DNA of 64,000 nucleotides from Heloderma charlesbogerti. Taxonomy: Eukaryota > Chordata > Lepidosauria > Squamata > Helodermatidae. The DNA lies in the NCBI GenBank assembly GCA_026122225.1, contig JANEZZ010000728.1, positions 3,286,001 through 3,350,000 of the forward strand. Direction: 5' to 3'. A model generated the notes under the pieces. That model saw only the letters and a list, made by a program, of their open reading frames with translations, had not been told where the DNA came from and ran no database searches. The number at the start of each line of letters is the position of its first letter. The stretch's first letter is position 1. The translations under genes and the position numbers were made by a program. Below, piece by piece: positions 22,240-33,289 of the stretch.

Positions 22240-23032
22240 GCAGGATCCAACACCTGGATCTCGAAGGCACGTTCAAGGTTTTCCCCTTTTCATTCACCTT
22301 ACTACTCATCCGTTTCTGCGGGGCTTAAAGAATTTGGCACCCCCGGTGAGAACTCTGGTATTTCAGTGGAGTCTTTCTGCTGTTTAGCATGCCCTTCTTT
22401 CGAAGCCCTTTGAACCTCTGGCCATGGTGGATCTTTGGTTGCTGTCATGGAAAGTGGCCTTTTTGGTTGCCATCACATCCTCCAGAAACATTAGTGAGAT
22501 TTGTGCTTTATGGATTGTTCATCCCTACATGATATTTCATAAGGACAAGGTTGACGGTTGACCTGAGGCCAGACAGTGACTTTTTCTAACCAAAGGTTAG
22601 ATCTCTGATTTCCATGTCAACCAATCCATCTCACTACCGACTTTTTTCCCAGAGCCATCTTCTGAACTGGAAAGGAAGTTGCACGTTCTGGATGTAAAGA
22701 GGGCATTGGCTTTTTATAAGTCAAGGACAGCATCTTTTCATAACACGCAACAACTTTTTGTTTGCTACAGTGGTCCCAAGAAGTGTCTCCCTGTCTCTTC
22801 TCAAAGGCTGGCTGCTTGGATTGTGGAAACTATTGGTTTGGCCTATGACTGATCAGGCTTGGAATGTCCGTCTCACGTCCAGGTGCATTCGACGCAAGGG
22901 ACTGCTGTGTCTACAGCCTTTGGCAAAGGTGTGCCATTGCTGGATTTATGTAAAGCGACAACATGGTCAAAACCCTCAATGTTTGTAAAGCATTACCGAT
23001 ATCCAGGCACGTTCTGACTGTGCTTTTGGGTG
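22240..23032 (+). pseudogene. DIRS tyrosine recombinase
   Basis: VDLWLLSWKVAFLVAITSS (from about 22422) matches the start of the catalytic region. In one frame near the C-terminus I read QVHSTQGTAVSTAFGKG, LLDLCKATTW and FVKHYRYPGTF, then a stop at 23012-23014. The Tyr at 22994-22996 sits in the expected nucleophile position. The H-x-x-R motif reads HSTQ (22886-22897): CAA replaces the arginine codon, a change explained by CpG decay. Internal stops and frameshifts lie between these segments. Confidence 0.75.
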
Positions 23033-23129
23033 AGCTGTGCTATCATCAGTTTTGTCATGAGACACCTACCCACCACAGGTAAATGAGCTTGTTAATTGCC
23101 CATATGTGTGATGCACACAGACCACAAAG

Positions 23130-23490
23130 AAGAAATGCAGGTTGCTTACCTGTAACTGTAGCTCTTTAAGTGATGATCTGTGCATTCACACAACCCACCC
23201 ACCATCCCCATTTGGTGTTGATGTCAAATTTGATGTTGGTACCAAGGTGTGATTTTTCCCTTGGATTTGAGGCCATGCTAGAGGCTCTCAAGGAACTGAG
23301 GGAATGGGCAGGAACCTGGTGGTACATGTGCAGTGGACAGTGGGGGAGGGTTCCTACCAAAACGTTCATCAGCTTTAGACGTTTCCCCAAAGATGTTCAG
23401 TGCAGGCGCGGAGGCCACATGTGTGAATGCACAGATGACCACGCAATCAACCTGCAGGCATCAACAGGTAATCAACCTGCATTTTCTCAC
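23130..23490. repeat. DIRS 3' inverted complementary region
   Basis: GATGATCTGTGCATTCACAC (about 23172) is the complement of GTGTGAATGCACAGATGACC at about 23420, and AATGCAGGTTGCTTACCTGT (about 23134) of ACAGGTAATCAACCTGCATT at about 23466. The segment would form a snap-back hairpin, as expected for the internal complementary region of DIRS elements. Confidence 0.7.
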
Positions 23491-24236
23491 TTTAGCATCT
23501 ATCCTTAACTATTTCAGTTTCAGACCTCACCTTTTACATGCTTAGAGAAACGTAGTAATGCTTTAGCTTAGTTTTTTCACATTTGAGTAGTGCGCAGGGG
23601 GAAATTAAAGGGGACATTTCCATTATTTAGTATGTTCTAATTTAGCTTTTGAAATGCAAGCAGAGCGCAGGGTGCTGCTGCGGTGGAGTCACATTACTCA
23701 AACAGCAATGCTAGTAGTCCAATTAACTATTTTAATTACAATGTTCATAGTGCTGGCTTGTCAACTACATTTCTTAATCTCAGGTTTATGATACATTTTC
23801 TCTCACGGTTGATAATCTAACTACGGAAAAAATTCATGTTAATGCAACCACCATTCTTCTTAAGTAAAGCCTATAATACCTTTCAATTAAATTCCAAGGC
23901 TGTGGTGATGTTTCTCCATTTGGTCTTGGTTTAGTTACCCACTGGGGTGTCTCAAACCCAAATAGTCTAGGTTCTGAAGCTAAACAGGACCAGGGCCCAA
24001 TCTACATGGGGAATTTACTGTAGTACTACTGCGCCTCACAGACGGGTGTGACACATGACATTTCCCCCAGTCTTTATCAGACCTGAGCTTTCTTGCTGTA
24101 AAAACTGTATTTTTGCCAAGTCCTTTAGTGACAGATTTTCCCTTTACTGCGACTTCCTTGCATTTTGGAACTCAATGTGGCCTAAACTTCTGCTACTACT
24201 TTGGGGGGAAGAGAAGTGGCTCCTCCTCCCAGATAT
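23491..24236. other. Intergenic; unidentified
   Basis: No named repeat or exon recognised between the DIRS element and the MIR-like SINE. Confidence 0.4.
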
Positions 24237-24497
24237 ACAGTTTATTTTATTTTTTATTGTTACATTTATATTCCATCTTTTTTCCTCTTGCAAGGAACCC
24301 AAGGTGGCTTACATTATGTTCTTCCTCTCCATTTTATCTGCACAACAACCCTGTGAAGCAGATGAGGCTGAAAGTCACTGACTAGTCCAAAGTCACCCAG
24401 TGAGTTTCATGGCTGAGTGAGTGAGTGGGTGCTAGAACCGGGATCTCCCAAATCCTAGTCCAACATTCTAATCAGTACACTACCCTGGCTGTCCATT
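24237..24497 (-). mobile_element. MIR-like SINE (antisense or sense uncertain)
   Basis: Contains CCATTTTATCTGCACAACAACCCTGTGAAGCAGATGAGGCTGAAAGT.. in the order of the MIR/CORE core, then GTCACCCAGTGAG and GCTAGAACCGGGATCTCCC with CCTAGTCCAACATTCTAATC at the end. Similar copies lie at about 43215-43400 and 55440-55665. Orientation relative to the consensus is not certain. Confidence 0.6.
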
Positions 24498-24772
24498 TAT
24501 CTACAAAATCTCGGAAGCTGTGATTAGAGTTAATGACATTTAACAGATAATAAAAACTGGTGTTCAGTCAAGGTTGTTCACTGTTGCTATATGTGTATAT
24601 ATCAAAGATGCAGTCAACAAAATTAAAGAAATACAGTTGTATTTTACAGTAAATAGGAAGTAAACTGATTGTGCATAGACTGGACTCTTTTAACACTAAA
24701 TGAAATAGTGTTAAAAGAAAATGGAGCATAGGAAAATCCCTGCTCAATCAGAACAAAGGTCCATCTGCCCCA

Positions 24773-24883
24773 GGGTTGGTCAACTTATGCCCTCCAGATG
24801 TTTTGGCCTCCAACTCCCACCATGCTAGATAGCATAGTCAATGGTGAGGGCTGAAGTGAGTTGCAGCCCAGTAACATCTGGAG
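24773..24883. mobile_element. Palindromic MITE P, left part, interrupted by BovB
   Basis: GCCCTCCAGATGTTTTGGCC and CTCCCACCATGC match the arms of other P copies (40780, 49983, 58631). The right arm breaks at ACATCTGGAG and resumes at 28107 with TCTGGAGGGCCACACGTTG, so the BovB at 24884-28106 landed inside this MITE. Confidence 0.85.
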
Positions 24884-27800
24884 CCCCTTCATGGATCACT
24901 GCCTTGTTGTGGCGAAGGGGCTTGCATAACTCAGTGAAGCCATAAGCTATGCCGTGCAGGGCCACCCAAGACAGACAGGTCATGGCAGAGAGTTCTGACA
25001 AAATGTGGTCCACTGGAGAAGGAAATGGCAACCCACTCCAGTATTCTTGCCAAGAAAACCCCATGGAACGTATCACAAGGCTAAAAGATATGACGCCGGA
25101 AGATGAGCCCCTCAGGTCGGAAGGTGTCCAATATACTACTGGGGAAGAGCAGAGGGAATTTCCAAGTAGCGCCAGAAAGAGTGAAGCGGCTGGGCCAAAG
25201 CCGAAAGGACACTCAGCTGTGGATGTGTCTGGTGGTGAAAAGAAAATCCGATGGTGTAAAGAACAATATTGTTTAGGGACCTGGAATGTCAGATCAATGA
25301 ATCAAGGCAAGCTGGAGGTGGTCAAACATGAGATGGCAAGACTGAACATCGACATCTTGGGAATCAGCGAACTCAAATGGACAGGCATCGGCGAATTTAA
25401 TTCAGGTGACCATTATATCTACTACTGTGGGCAAGAATCCCTTAGAAGAAATGGAGTAGCACTCATAGTCAACAAAAGGGTGGGAAAAGCAGTACTGGGG
25501 TACAATCTCAAAAACAATAGAATGATCTCAGTACGAATCCAAGGCAAACCATTCAACATCACAGTAATTCAAGTCTATTCCCCAACCACTGATGCTGAAG
25601 AAGCTGAGGTTGATCGGTTCTATGAAGACCTACAACACCTTCTAGAACTAACACCAAAAAAAGATGTCCTCGTCATCGTAGGGGATTGGAATGCTAAAGT
25701 AGGAAGTCAAGAAATCACCGGGATAACAGGCAGGCATGGCCTTGGTGTACAAAATGAGGCAGGACAAAAGCTAATAGAGTTTTGCCAAGAGAACACGCTG
25801 ATCATAGCAAACACTCTTTTCCAACAGCACAAGAGACGACTCTACACATGGACAACACCAGATGGTCAATATCAAAATCAGATTGATTATGTCCTTTGCA
25901 GCCAAAGATGGAGAAGCTCTATACAGTCAGGAAAAACAAGACCTGGAGCTGACTGTGGCTCAGATCATGAGCTTCTTATTGCAAAATTTTGGCTTAAATT
26001 GAAGAACATAGGGAAAACCACTAAACCATTCAGGTATGACCTCAATCATATCCCTGATGAATATACAGTGGAGGTGAGGAATAGATTTAAGGGATTAGAC
26101 CTGATAGACAGAGTGCCTGAGAAACTATGGATGGAGGTCCGTAACATTGTTCAGGAGGCAGCAACTCAATCCATCCCAAAGAAAAAGAAATGCAAGAAAG
26201 CCAAGTGGCTGTCTGATGAGGCTTTACAAGTAGCTGAGGAAAGAAGGGAAGCTAAAAGCAAAGGAGAAAGGGGAAGATATATCCAACTGAATGCAGAGTT
26301 CCAGAGAACAGCAAGGAGAGACAAGAAGGCCTTCTTAAATGAACAATGCAAAGAAATCGAGGAAAACAACAGAATGGGAAAGACTAGAGATCTCTTCACG
26401 AAAATCGGAGATCTCAAGGGAACGTTTTGTGCAAAGACGGGCATGATAAAGGACAAAGAAGGCAGGGACCTAACAGAAGCAGATGAGATTAAGAAGAGGT
26501 GGCAAGAATACACAGAAGAACTATACAGGAAAGATCTGAATGTCCCTGATAGCCATGATAGTGCGGTCACTGAACTTGAGCCGGACATCCTCGCGAGTGA
26601 AGTCAAGTGGGCCTTAGGAAGCATTAGTAACAACAAAGCTAGCTGAGATGACAGTCTTCCAGCTGAGCTATTTAAAATCCTAAAAGATGATGCTGATAAA
26701 GTGCTGCATTCAATATGCCAACAAATTTGGAACACTCAACAGTGGCCGCAAGACTGGAAAAGGTCAGTTTACATTCCAATTCCAAAGAAGGGCAATGCCA
26801 AAGAGTGTTCAAACTACCGCACAATTGCGCTCATTTCACATGCCAGCAAGGTGATGCTCAAAATCCTACAAGCTAGACTTCAGCAGTATGCGAACCGAGA
26901 ACTACCAGAAGTACAAGCTGGGTTTCGAAGAGGCAGAGGAACTAGAGATCAAATTGCCAACATTCGCTGGATCATGGAGAAACCAAAAGAATTCCAGAAA
27001 AATGTCTATTTCTGCTTCATTGACTACGCTAAAGCCTTGGATTGTGTGGATCACAACAAACTGTGGCAAGTTCTTAAAGTGATGGGATTACCAGACCACC
27101 TTACCTGTCTCCTGAGAAACCTGTATGAGGGTCAAGAAGCAACAGTAAAAACCAGACATGGAACAACTGATTGGTTCAAAATTGGGAAAGGAGTACGACA
27201 AGGCTGCATATTGTCATCCTTCTTATTTAACTTATATGCAGAGTACATCATGAGAAACGCCGGGTTGGATGAATCACAGGTCGGAATTAAGAGTGCCGGG
27301 AGAAATATCAACAACCTCCGATATGCAGATGATACCACCCTAATGGCAGAAAGCGAAGGGGATCTAGAGAGCCTCTTGTTGAGGGTGAAACAGGAGAGTG
27401 CAAAAGCTGGTTTGAAACTCAACTTTAAAAAAAACGAAGATCATGGCATCTGGCCTCATCACTTCCTGGCATATAGAAGGGGAAGAAATGGAAGCTGTGA
27501 CAGATTTTCTTGGGCTCCAAGATCACCGCAGACAGTGACTGTAGCCATGAAATTAAAAGACGCTTGCTCCTTGGGAGGAAAGCTATGGCAAACCTAGACA
27601 GCATAGTAAGAAGCAGAGACATCACCTTGCCAACAAAGGTCCGTCTAATCAAAGCTATGGTTTTCCCAGTAGTAATGTATGGCTGTGAGAGCTGGACTAT
27701 AAGGAAGGCTGAGCGCTGAAGAATTGATGCTTTCGGACTGTGGTGCTGGAGAAGGCTCTTATGAGTCCCCTGGACTGCAAGGAGGTCAAATCCGTCAGTC

Positions 27801-28106
27801 TTAAAGGAAATCGACCCTGGATGCTCATTGGAAGGACAGATACTGAAGCTGAAGCTCCAATATTTTGGCCACCTAATGTGAAGAGAAAACTCTCTGGAAA
27901 AGACCCTGATGCTGGGAAAAACTGAAGGCAAAAGGAGAAGGGGATGGCAGAGAATGAGATGGCTAGATAGTATCACCGATGCAATGAATATGGACTTGAG
28001 CACGCTCTGGGAGACAGCGCAGGACAGGAAGGCCTGGCGTGCTATGGTCCATGGCGTCACGAAAAGTCGGACATGACTGAACGACTGAACAACAACAACA
28101 ACAACG
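24884..28106 (+). mobile_element. RTE-BovB LINE, near full length (3223 bp; copy 2)
   Basis: The 5' end is CCCCTTCATGGATCACTGCC and the 3' end GAACGACTGAACAACAACAA followed by CAACAACG. TCTGGAG (24877-24883 and 28107-28113) flanks it as a 7-bp target-site duplication. Length matches a complete BovB. It encodes an AP-type endonuclease and a reverse transcriptase, interrupted by a few lesions. BovB is known for horizontal transfer between squamates and ruminants. In a 75-nt stretch compared by eye with copy 1 (1501-1575) I count three differences, so the two are moderately young. Confidence 0.95.
24949..27719 (+). pseudogene. BovB ORF: endonuclease plus reverse transcriptase, disabled
   Basis: The endonuclease domain begins near LGTWNVRSMNQGKLEVV and has NIDILGISELKWTGIG, VIVGDWNAKVGS, NQIDYVLCS and GADCGSDHELLIAKF, so catalytic Glu, Asp/Asn and His/Asp positions of the APE-like fold are intact. 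A single TGA at 26644-26646 (GGA in copy 1) separates it from the reverse transcriptase in the same frame, with QAGFRRGRGTRDQI, FIDYAKALDCVDH and YADD at 27322-27333. An extra A in a run near 27428 and a 5-bp loss near 27507 shift the frame; it recovers as DCSHEIKRRLLLGRKAMANL to a TGA at 27717-27719. Confidence 0.92.
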
Positions 28107-28135
28107 TCTGGAGGGCCACACGTTGCTCACCCTTG
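28107..28135. mobile_element. Palindromic MITE P, right remnant
   Basis: TCTGGAGGGCCACACGTTG continues the right arm that stops at 24883. Confidence 0.8.
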
Positions 28136-29317
28136 CTCTTCCCCAGCATCCTGTTTCCATCAGCGGTCAGCCTGAGGCCTTCAGAAAGCTCACAAGCAGA
28201 GCATGAAATAAACATCCTTTCCCCATTATTTGGCTCCACACAACTGGAATTCAGAGGTATGCTTGCTCAGAACATGGATGTTTAAACTAGTTTTAAACTA
28301 AAACTCTCGAATTTGGCTAATCCCCTTTTGAAGCTACCTAAGCCAGTGGCCTCATTACAGCTTGTGGCAGGGAGTTCCATTCGTTAATGTGTCATTGTGT
28401 AGAGAAGTACTTTCTTTTGTCTTTCCTGAATCCACTAAGCCAGGAACCTCTGTAACCCCAAAAGATTTCTGCTCTCCACTGGATTTTTTAGGGAGGCTCG
28501 TCAAGCACCTTCAGACCTCCCAAGAAACCCCCATCTTTCTGCTGGGAAACAAAGCGTGTGCTCCTGTGATCCCTGTTTTTGAACAGAATTGGGGGCAGGA
28601 GGGGGGTGGAATGCAGCTGCATGGCCACTTCTGGTTGTGTCAGTGGCTGCAGTGAGGAAGTGGCACAGCCCCTGGAGGGTTCTGGGAGGTCTAATGCAGC
28701 CCCCCGACCCTCTGAAGTTGCCTACCCCTGGTATATAGGATTGCAGCCTTACTCCCTTTCTTCTGAGTTGGCATACCTAGAATTGGGCTGTTGGTGCCTG
28801 ACTGCGCATAATGCCTCCATGGGAGAGGGGCAGCTCTTGTTCCCCTCTCCCTGGGCGATGGAGGTGGGGTGGCGGCAAGTGGTGACCCCACAATTGCACT
28901 GGATTTCAGAGCCCTCCCACCTCTCCAGCTCCAAACTTGGAGAGCATGTGAGACTTGTTCTGGTGCTGGGCAGCCAAAGATGAGACCGTCTCTGCTGGCC
29001 GTTGCTCAGCACTGTCATTTCTAGCCCTTCCCTCTGAAGCCAGAGCACCTCTGCCACTCACCACCCAATGTCCATCTCCAAGCCTCCATGCTGGGCATGT
29101 CATCAGTTGTTGCATTGCAGCCTCTGAAGCTTGATGCAACTGTGGGGGACAATCCTCGACCCTTCCCAACTCCATGCTGGAGAGGAAGATGGGACTTACC
29201 TTGTTACCTTCACCAGAGGATGACTGAACATTTGCCATTGTGTGGGTGTGAGCAGAACTGTGGTCCACTACTGGACTTCAAGGGAAATGGTTAGGGGGAT
29301 AATGCAGTGGCATGAGA
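28136..29317. other. Intergenic; unidentified
   Basis: No gene recognised. Around 28737-28790 a decayed fragment resembles the GGATTGCAGCCTTACTCCC repeat also seen at 30373. The rest, fairly G/C-rich, was not assigned. Confidence 0.4.
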
Positions 29318-29395
29318 GCTGGTGCGGTGTAGTGGCTAAGTGACTGAGCTCTGAGTCAGGATGTCCCTGATTTGAATTTTGCCTCTCCCATGAAT
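29318..29395 (+). repeat. tRNA-derived SINE fragment
   Basis: GCGGTGTAGTGGCTAAGTGA..GATTTGAATTTTGCCTC has box-A-like and box-B-like segments at tRNA-like spacing. Only the head is visible. Confidence 0.4.
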
Positions 29396-29452
29396 TTGCT
29401 AGGCAGCTTTAAAGGCATGCCACTTTTTCTCACCCTCCCACCCCTGCCATCT

Positions 29453-29902
29453 TCAACTAGGAGTGTCCATTGCTGGGAAATCCGGTTCCTTTTTGGCTTG
29501 ATGGAGTTCCACGGCATGTATGACTTGCTTTGCATCTGTGAGCTGAGCTGCGGGCTGTTTCCTGAACTCCAGGAACTTTTTTGTGCATTTGGGGGGAGGA
29601 AGGTTCTGCAATTTGTGCAAATTTCTGAGCAAATTGCTCAGAAATTTGTGCAAATCGCAGGACCTCCTCCCATGTGCAAAATTCCAAGAAAATCTGTAAA
29701 CTGGCCCGACTCACTGCAGATTGAGTCAGGCACCACAGTGGGAACCAAAACCAAGTCCAGGGGCCAAGCCTAGGAAAACTGAATGAACTCCTTCCCCCAA
29801 ATGGATTTCTCCAACATCCCTATCTTCAGCTCACCTGACTTACAGATCGCTTCCACAGAGATCCCAGCGGAGCCAGGTAAGTGGGGTTTTGTACACCCCT
29901 AG
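29453..29902. mobile_element. Possible diverged hAT-like element with central palindrome
   Basis: TAGGAGTGTCCA at the left and TGTACACCCCTA at the right form weak Ac-like inverted ends. At the core, GCAAATTTCTGAGCAA meets TTGCTCAGAAATTTG without a spacer. CCAGGTAAGT faces outward near the right end (about 29873). No target-site duplication was found, so the left boundary may be wrong. Confidence 0.4.
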
Positions 29903-30210
29903 TATGTATGTATTTTATTGTATTTTATTTAGGACATTTTTAGCCCACTCTTCAGCTGAAAAAGGCTCTCAGAGTGGCTTACAAAGACAGTCCCTGCCCT
30001 CAGGCTTACGATCTAAAAGACACAACACAAAAGGAAAAGGGATTGGGATGGAGGAGGAGACGGACCAAACAAGGAAAAAGGCAATCTGGCAAGCATTAGA
30101 AAATACATACCTGTTACATGGCTTCATAGAGAAGCAGTAAACCCACCCTTTCTGGGGCAGGGAGGGTGTAAGAAAGGGGGAAAGCACAAGCTGCTGCAAA
30201 ATCACAGTAG
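29903..30210. repeat. Dispersed LINE-tail-like repeat
   Basis: CAGAGTGGCTTACAAAGACA and CCTCAGGCTTACGATCTAAA are familiar from abundant squamate LINE/SINE tails; the family was not pinned down. Confidence 0.35.
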
Positions 30211-30372
30211 TGATAAAGTCCTGGATTGCTCTATTGCCTCTTCTGAGCAGCTGTCATTGTTATTCTAAAAACCCATGGTAATGACATAATAATTAACCTT
30301 GAAACTCTGTTCTTCAGACCAAGGCAAGGTGAATTCGTTTCTTATACCTGCACTTGACACAAATTAGTGATT

Positions 30373-30462
30373 ACAGTGCAATCCTAGGCATGTCTACTCA
30401 GAAATAAGCCCCATTGTTTTCAATAGGGCTTACTCCCAGGTAAGTATATAGGCTTACAGCCT
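30373..30462. repeat. Short palindromic dispersed repeat Q
   Basis: GTGCAATCCTAGGCATG, ACTCAGAAATAAGCCCCATTG, AATAGGGCTTACTCCCAGGT and AGGCTTACAGCC give two roughly complementary halves. Diverged relatives lie at about 60293-60360, 62262-62400 and 62832-62916. Possibly a MITE. Confidence 0.5.
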
Positions 30463-30811
30463 TAGTCCTCAAAGAGCTTCCTTCACCATTAGCAACATCT
30501 TTTCCCCTTTCTTCCCTGTTTGTGAGAATAAGGCATTTATTGTGTGCTCATCGTTCCTTACTCATGGTTGTTTTGCGGGTTATTTAGACAACACTATGAC
30601 CCTCCAGTTTTGCTGGAAATGGCAATATTATTTAAGGAAAGCAAAATAAAATGCTATTTCCACTTGTGTAATTGTGCGATTCTGCTATACCACAGTGCCA
30701 CCTAGAGGTTAAGTAGTGGAAAAACAGGAAATGAAAAACACATAGTGCTCGGATCTCAATTCTGCAACAAAACTGAAAGTAGATACAGCGGATTAACAGC
30801 CTCATGTAGAA

Positions 30812-30813
<2 letters not shown>

Positions 30814-30859
<46 letters not shown>

Positions 30860-30860
30860 T
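30814..30860 (+). repeat. (CT)n(GT)n compound microsatellite
   Basis: An uninterrupted CT run passes directly into a GT run. Confidence 0.97.
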
Positions 30861-31424
30861 AATTGTTTTAGCATCCATCTTGAGGGAGGAAGCTAGATCA
30901 CTACTCTGTAACATTTAGTTGGTACTAGTTTAGATGTATTTGTAGTTGCCACTAACTCAATTAAAATTGGTAATCTTGCTCCCAGAACCTTTGCTCTAAA
31001 TTAGTACACTTTATTTTTTGCATAATTTCATGCACTATGAAGAATCCATGTGTTATGTTCCAGGGGTGGCAAAAAGGAGAAGAAGAAGGAAGCAAAAAAG
31101 TTGCCTGTGCCTAGCAGAAACATAAATGTTAAAACAGTTGCATGATTTTTACTTGATGTTCCTATTTATGGTTCAAGTGACATTTAAACTTCCTCATTAA
31201 CTCGTGGTCAGTCCTGTATTATATCAGCTTATCAGGAATACATAATATATTGTGTGAGTGTGGGAATCTAGTCTTAATCAAAAGGGACAGACCTCGACTT
31301 AGATGTTTAAGGACTTGGAATTACCTGGGAAAGAACTTTCACCATTAAGTTCTGCAGCAAATGTAATTACTTAAAACAACAAAAAAACACCCCCCCCCAA
31401 GAATTCATAAAACCATAACCACTA
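30861..31424. other. Intergenic; unidentified
   Basis: A/T-rich, with a short purine run AGGAGAAGAAGAAGGAAGC at 31075. No element recognised. Confidence 0.4.
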
Positions 31425-31428
31425 CCAT

Positions 31429-31556
31429 GTACCATTTCAAAGTTTTGAGGTTTTGTCAGACAGTCATTTTGTTCGTCAGTGCATCATGTAGGACATCTCT
31501 GAGAAGGAACATCTTGTCCCACAGAGCAGCATTTATGTTATTGCCCGCATCTGGTG
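31429..31556. repeat. Unclassified dispersed repeat X, copy A
   Basis: CAGTGCATCATGTAGGACAT and GAACATCTTGTCCCACAGAG match copy C at 52857-52930 almost base for base, and TACCATTTCAAAGTTTTGAG matches copy B near 32920. Confidence 0.6.
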
Positions 31557-32732
31557 TACATGAGGTTCCCTGGCAGTGTCCCATCCTGGCATTAACAAGA
31601 CCACATTAACATCAGAACGGTTGCTGGGCCGTAGATCTTCAGAAGAACTTCGCACTTGCATTCTAGGGCAGTGGAGAGGCTCCTAGAGGCTCCTTCCATG
31701 CGTCAGTGTCTCATGGGTGATTTGCAAGCTTCCATAAGCATGCAGATTCCACAGGCAATATGCAGTTGAGCTCTGGCAGTGAGACTTGTTGGTCCAACCT
31801 GTCATTATGTTCTGTCCTGCCCTAAATAGAAAATGTACCTGTCAGGGAGAAGGCTACCAGAGGACCCGTCTTCCTCACATGCTAGTGTTCTTTATGCAGG
31901 GAGGTGCTTTTCCCCCTTGGGGAGCATTCGAATCCTTTACCTCTTGGCTAGGTTTATTAAGTGGTCTGTAAAGACCCCCAACAATTTTCAAGTGGTCAGT
32001 AAAAAGAAAAATGTTTCAGAACCACCACGCTGTGTGTTTACACCCTCTCTTTCACACCACCAAGCCCATAAGTGGAGCACTTAACAGAAGCTCTTCCAGG
32101 GGTTTGGTGTGAATGGCACTAGCAGTTCCTGGGAAACAAACTGGTTCAGAAGTGCCCGATCAACATGCAAAAGCCCACGGGGGCAAGGGAAGGGAGAGAT
32201 CCTGGTCTTGCTGAGGTTAGGGATGCACGGATTTTGTGACATCCATTTTGTCTGTGTCTCACAGATTGTCAACCGTCTGTCATTCCATCATCCACTCATT
32301 GACAGAATCAGTTCTTTTTTAGGGATGTATGAGAATTTTTAGTGAGGTACGAGACAATTTTTAGGGATCTTTGAGAATTTCATTCCACACGCACAAGTGT
32401 GCATTAGTGCAAGTGTGTATTTTTGCAACCCCCCCCCCAGTTTAAAAATTGCTCTGTAAGTCCACCAAATCTGTCCAACTTGGAAAAAGCCAGCCTGCCA
32501 AGGAATCTACAGGTCAGATTCATAGAAATCCAAACGCATTTGAATCCATTGCAGATGTATCCAACATCCTTAGCCGAGGTATCTATTTCCCATTCTTTTT
32601 AGGGCTGACAGGTGTGAGGCCTTGCAATTTGATCCTCCTCCCACACTGCTGCCCTTTCTCTGTTTTAGGCAACCATGGCTGCGTGGATGGTGGCTCCAGT
32701 TTTGTTTGCACAAAGGCACTGAGGATGTGTTT
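31557..32732. other. Intergenic; unidentified
   Basis: Includes several GGGATGTATGAGAATTTTTA-like direct repeats (32320-32375) that recall hAT ends but lack an inverted partner. No exon recognised. Confidence 0.35.
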
Positions 32733-32985
32733 CTCATCCCCCCCTCCCCAAAAACGCATAATAGCCTTTCCCCCAGAAAAAGCTATTAACTGCTTTGTGG
32801 GGAGAGATTTCTGTTGGGAAAATGGCAGCGCAGAAAGGGTTAACAGCCCCTTCAACCCCCAGCAAACCCCCAATCTAGTGACCTTTTTCTAACGGGGTGA
32901 GAAAAATAAAAATCCACCAAGTACCATTTAAAAGGTTTGAGTTTTTGCCAGACAGGTCTAACAGTCTGATCCTTTTGTCTTCTTG
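32733..32985. repeat. Unclassified dispersed repeat X, copy B
   Basis: AGCTATTAACTGCTTTGTGG, GGGAAAATGGCAGC and AGGGTTAACAGCCC run parallel to copy C (52945-53040), followed by TACCATTTAAAAGGTTTGAG shared with copy A. Confidence 0.6.
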
Positions 32986-33087
32986 TGTTAATGAATAGGA
33001 ATGTATGAGATATTCATTTCAGTTTGTTTTTGACCAAAATTTACCCAATCTGCACCTCCTGGAATCAAGCATAGACCCAAACAAAAT

Positions 33088-33207
33088 CTGCCGTTGAAGT
33101 CTGCAAAATCTGCAGTTGAAGTCTGCAAAAAAATCTGCAGTTGAAAAAAATCTGCAGTTGAAAAAAATCTGCCGCTGAAGTCTGCAAAATCTGTAGTTGA
33201 AGTCTGT
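33088..33207 (+). repeat. Degenerate minisatellite, unit about 20 bp
   Basis: Repeated AAATCTGCAGTTGAAGTCTG units with A-run length variation, roughly six copies. Confidence 0.85.
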
Positions 33208-33289
33208 ACATTTCTGAGCTTGTGATGTGATTCATGGAATAAAAGGAAAAAAGGGAATAAGTGCTCAGGATTGTGTGTCACAGACCCAT

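Larger units (their letters stand above)
18413..23490 (+). mobile_element. DIRS-type tyrosine-recombinase retrotransposon, inactivated
   Basis: A Gag-like ORF, a DIRS reverse transcriptase with YLDDWLL, an RNase H domain and a tyrosine recombinase lie in the order expected for DIRS1-like elements. Left-end TTCTTCGTGGTCTCTGTG (from about 18420) is inverted as CACAGACCACAAAGAAG at about 23116-23132, fitting inverted terminal repeats. The 23130-23490 tail folds back on itself. Stops and frameshifts interrupt the ORFs. No target-site duplication was sought because DIRS integration does not create one. Confidence 0.88.

Noticed and set aside
24055..24381. 108-residue open frame as a gene
   Set aside because: It runs into the MIR-like SINE and shows only low-complexity hydrophobic sequence.
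32319..32375. GGGATGTATGAGAATTTTTA repeats as ends of an H-type element
   Set aside because: The copies are direct, not inverted, and no 8-bp duplication is present.
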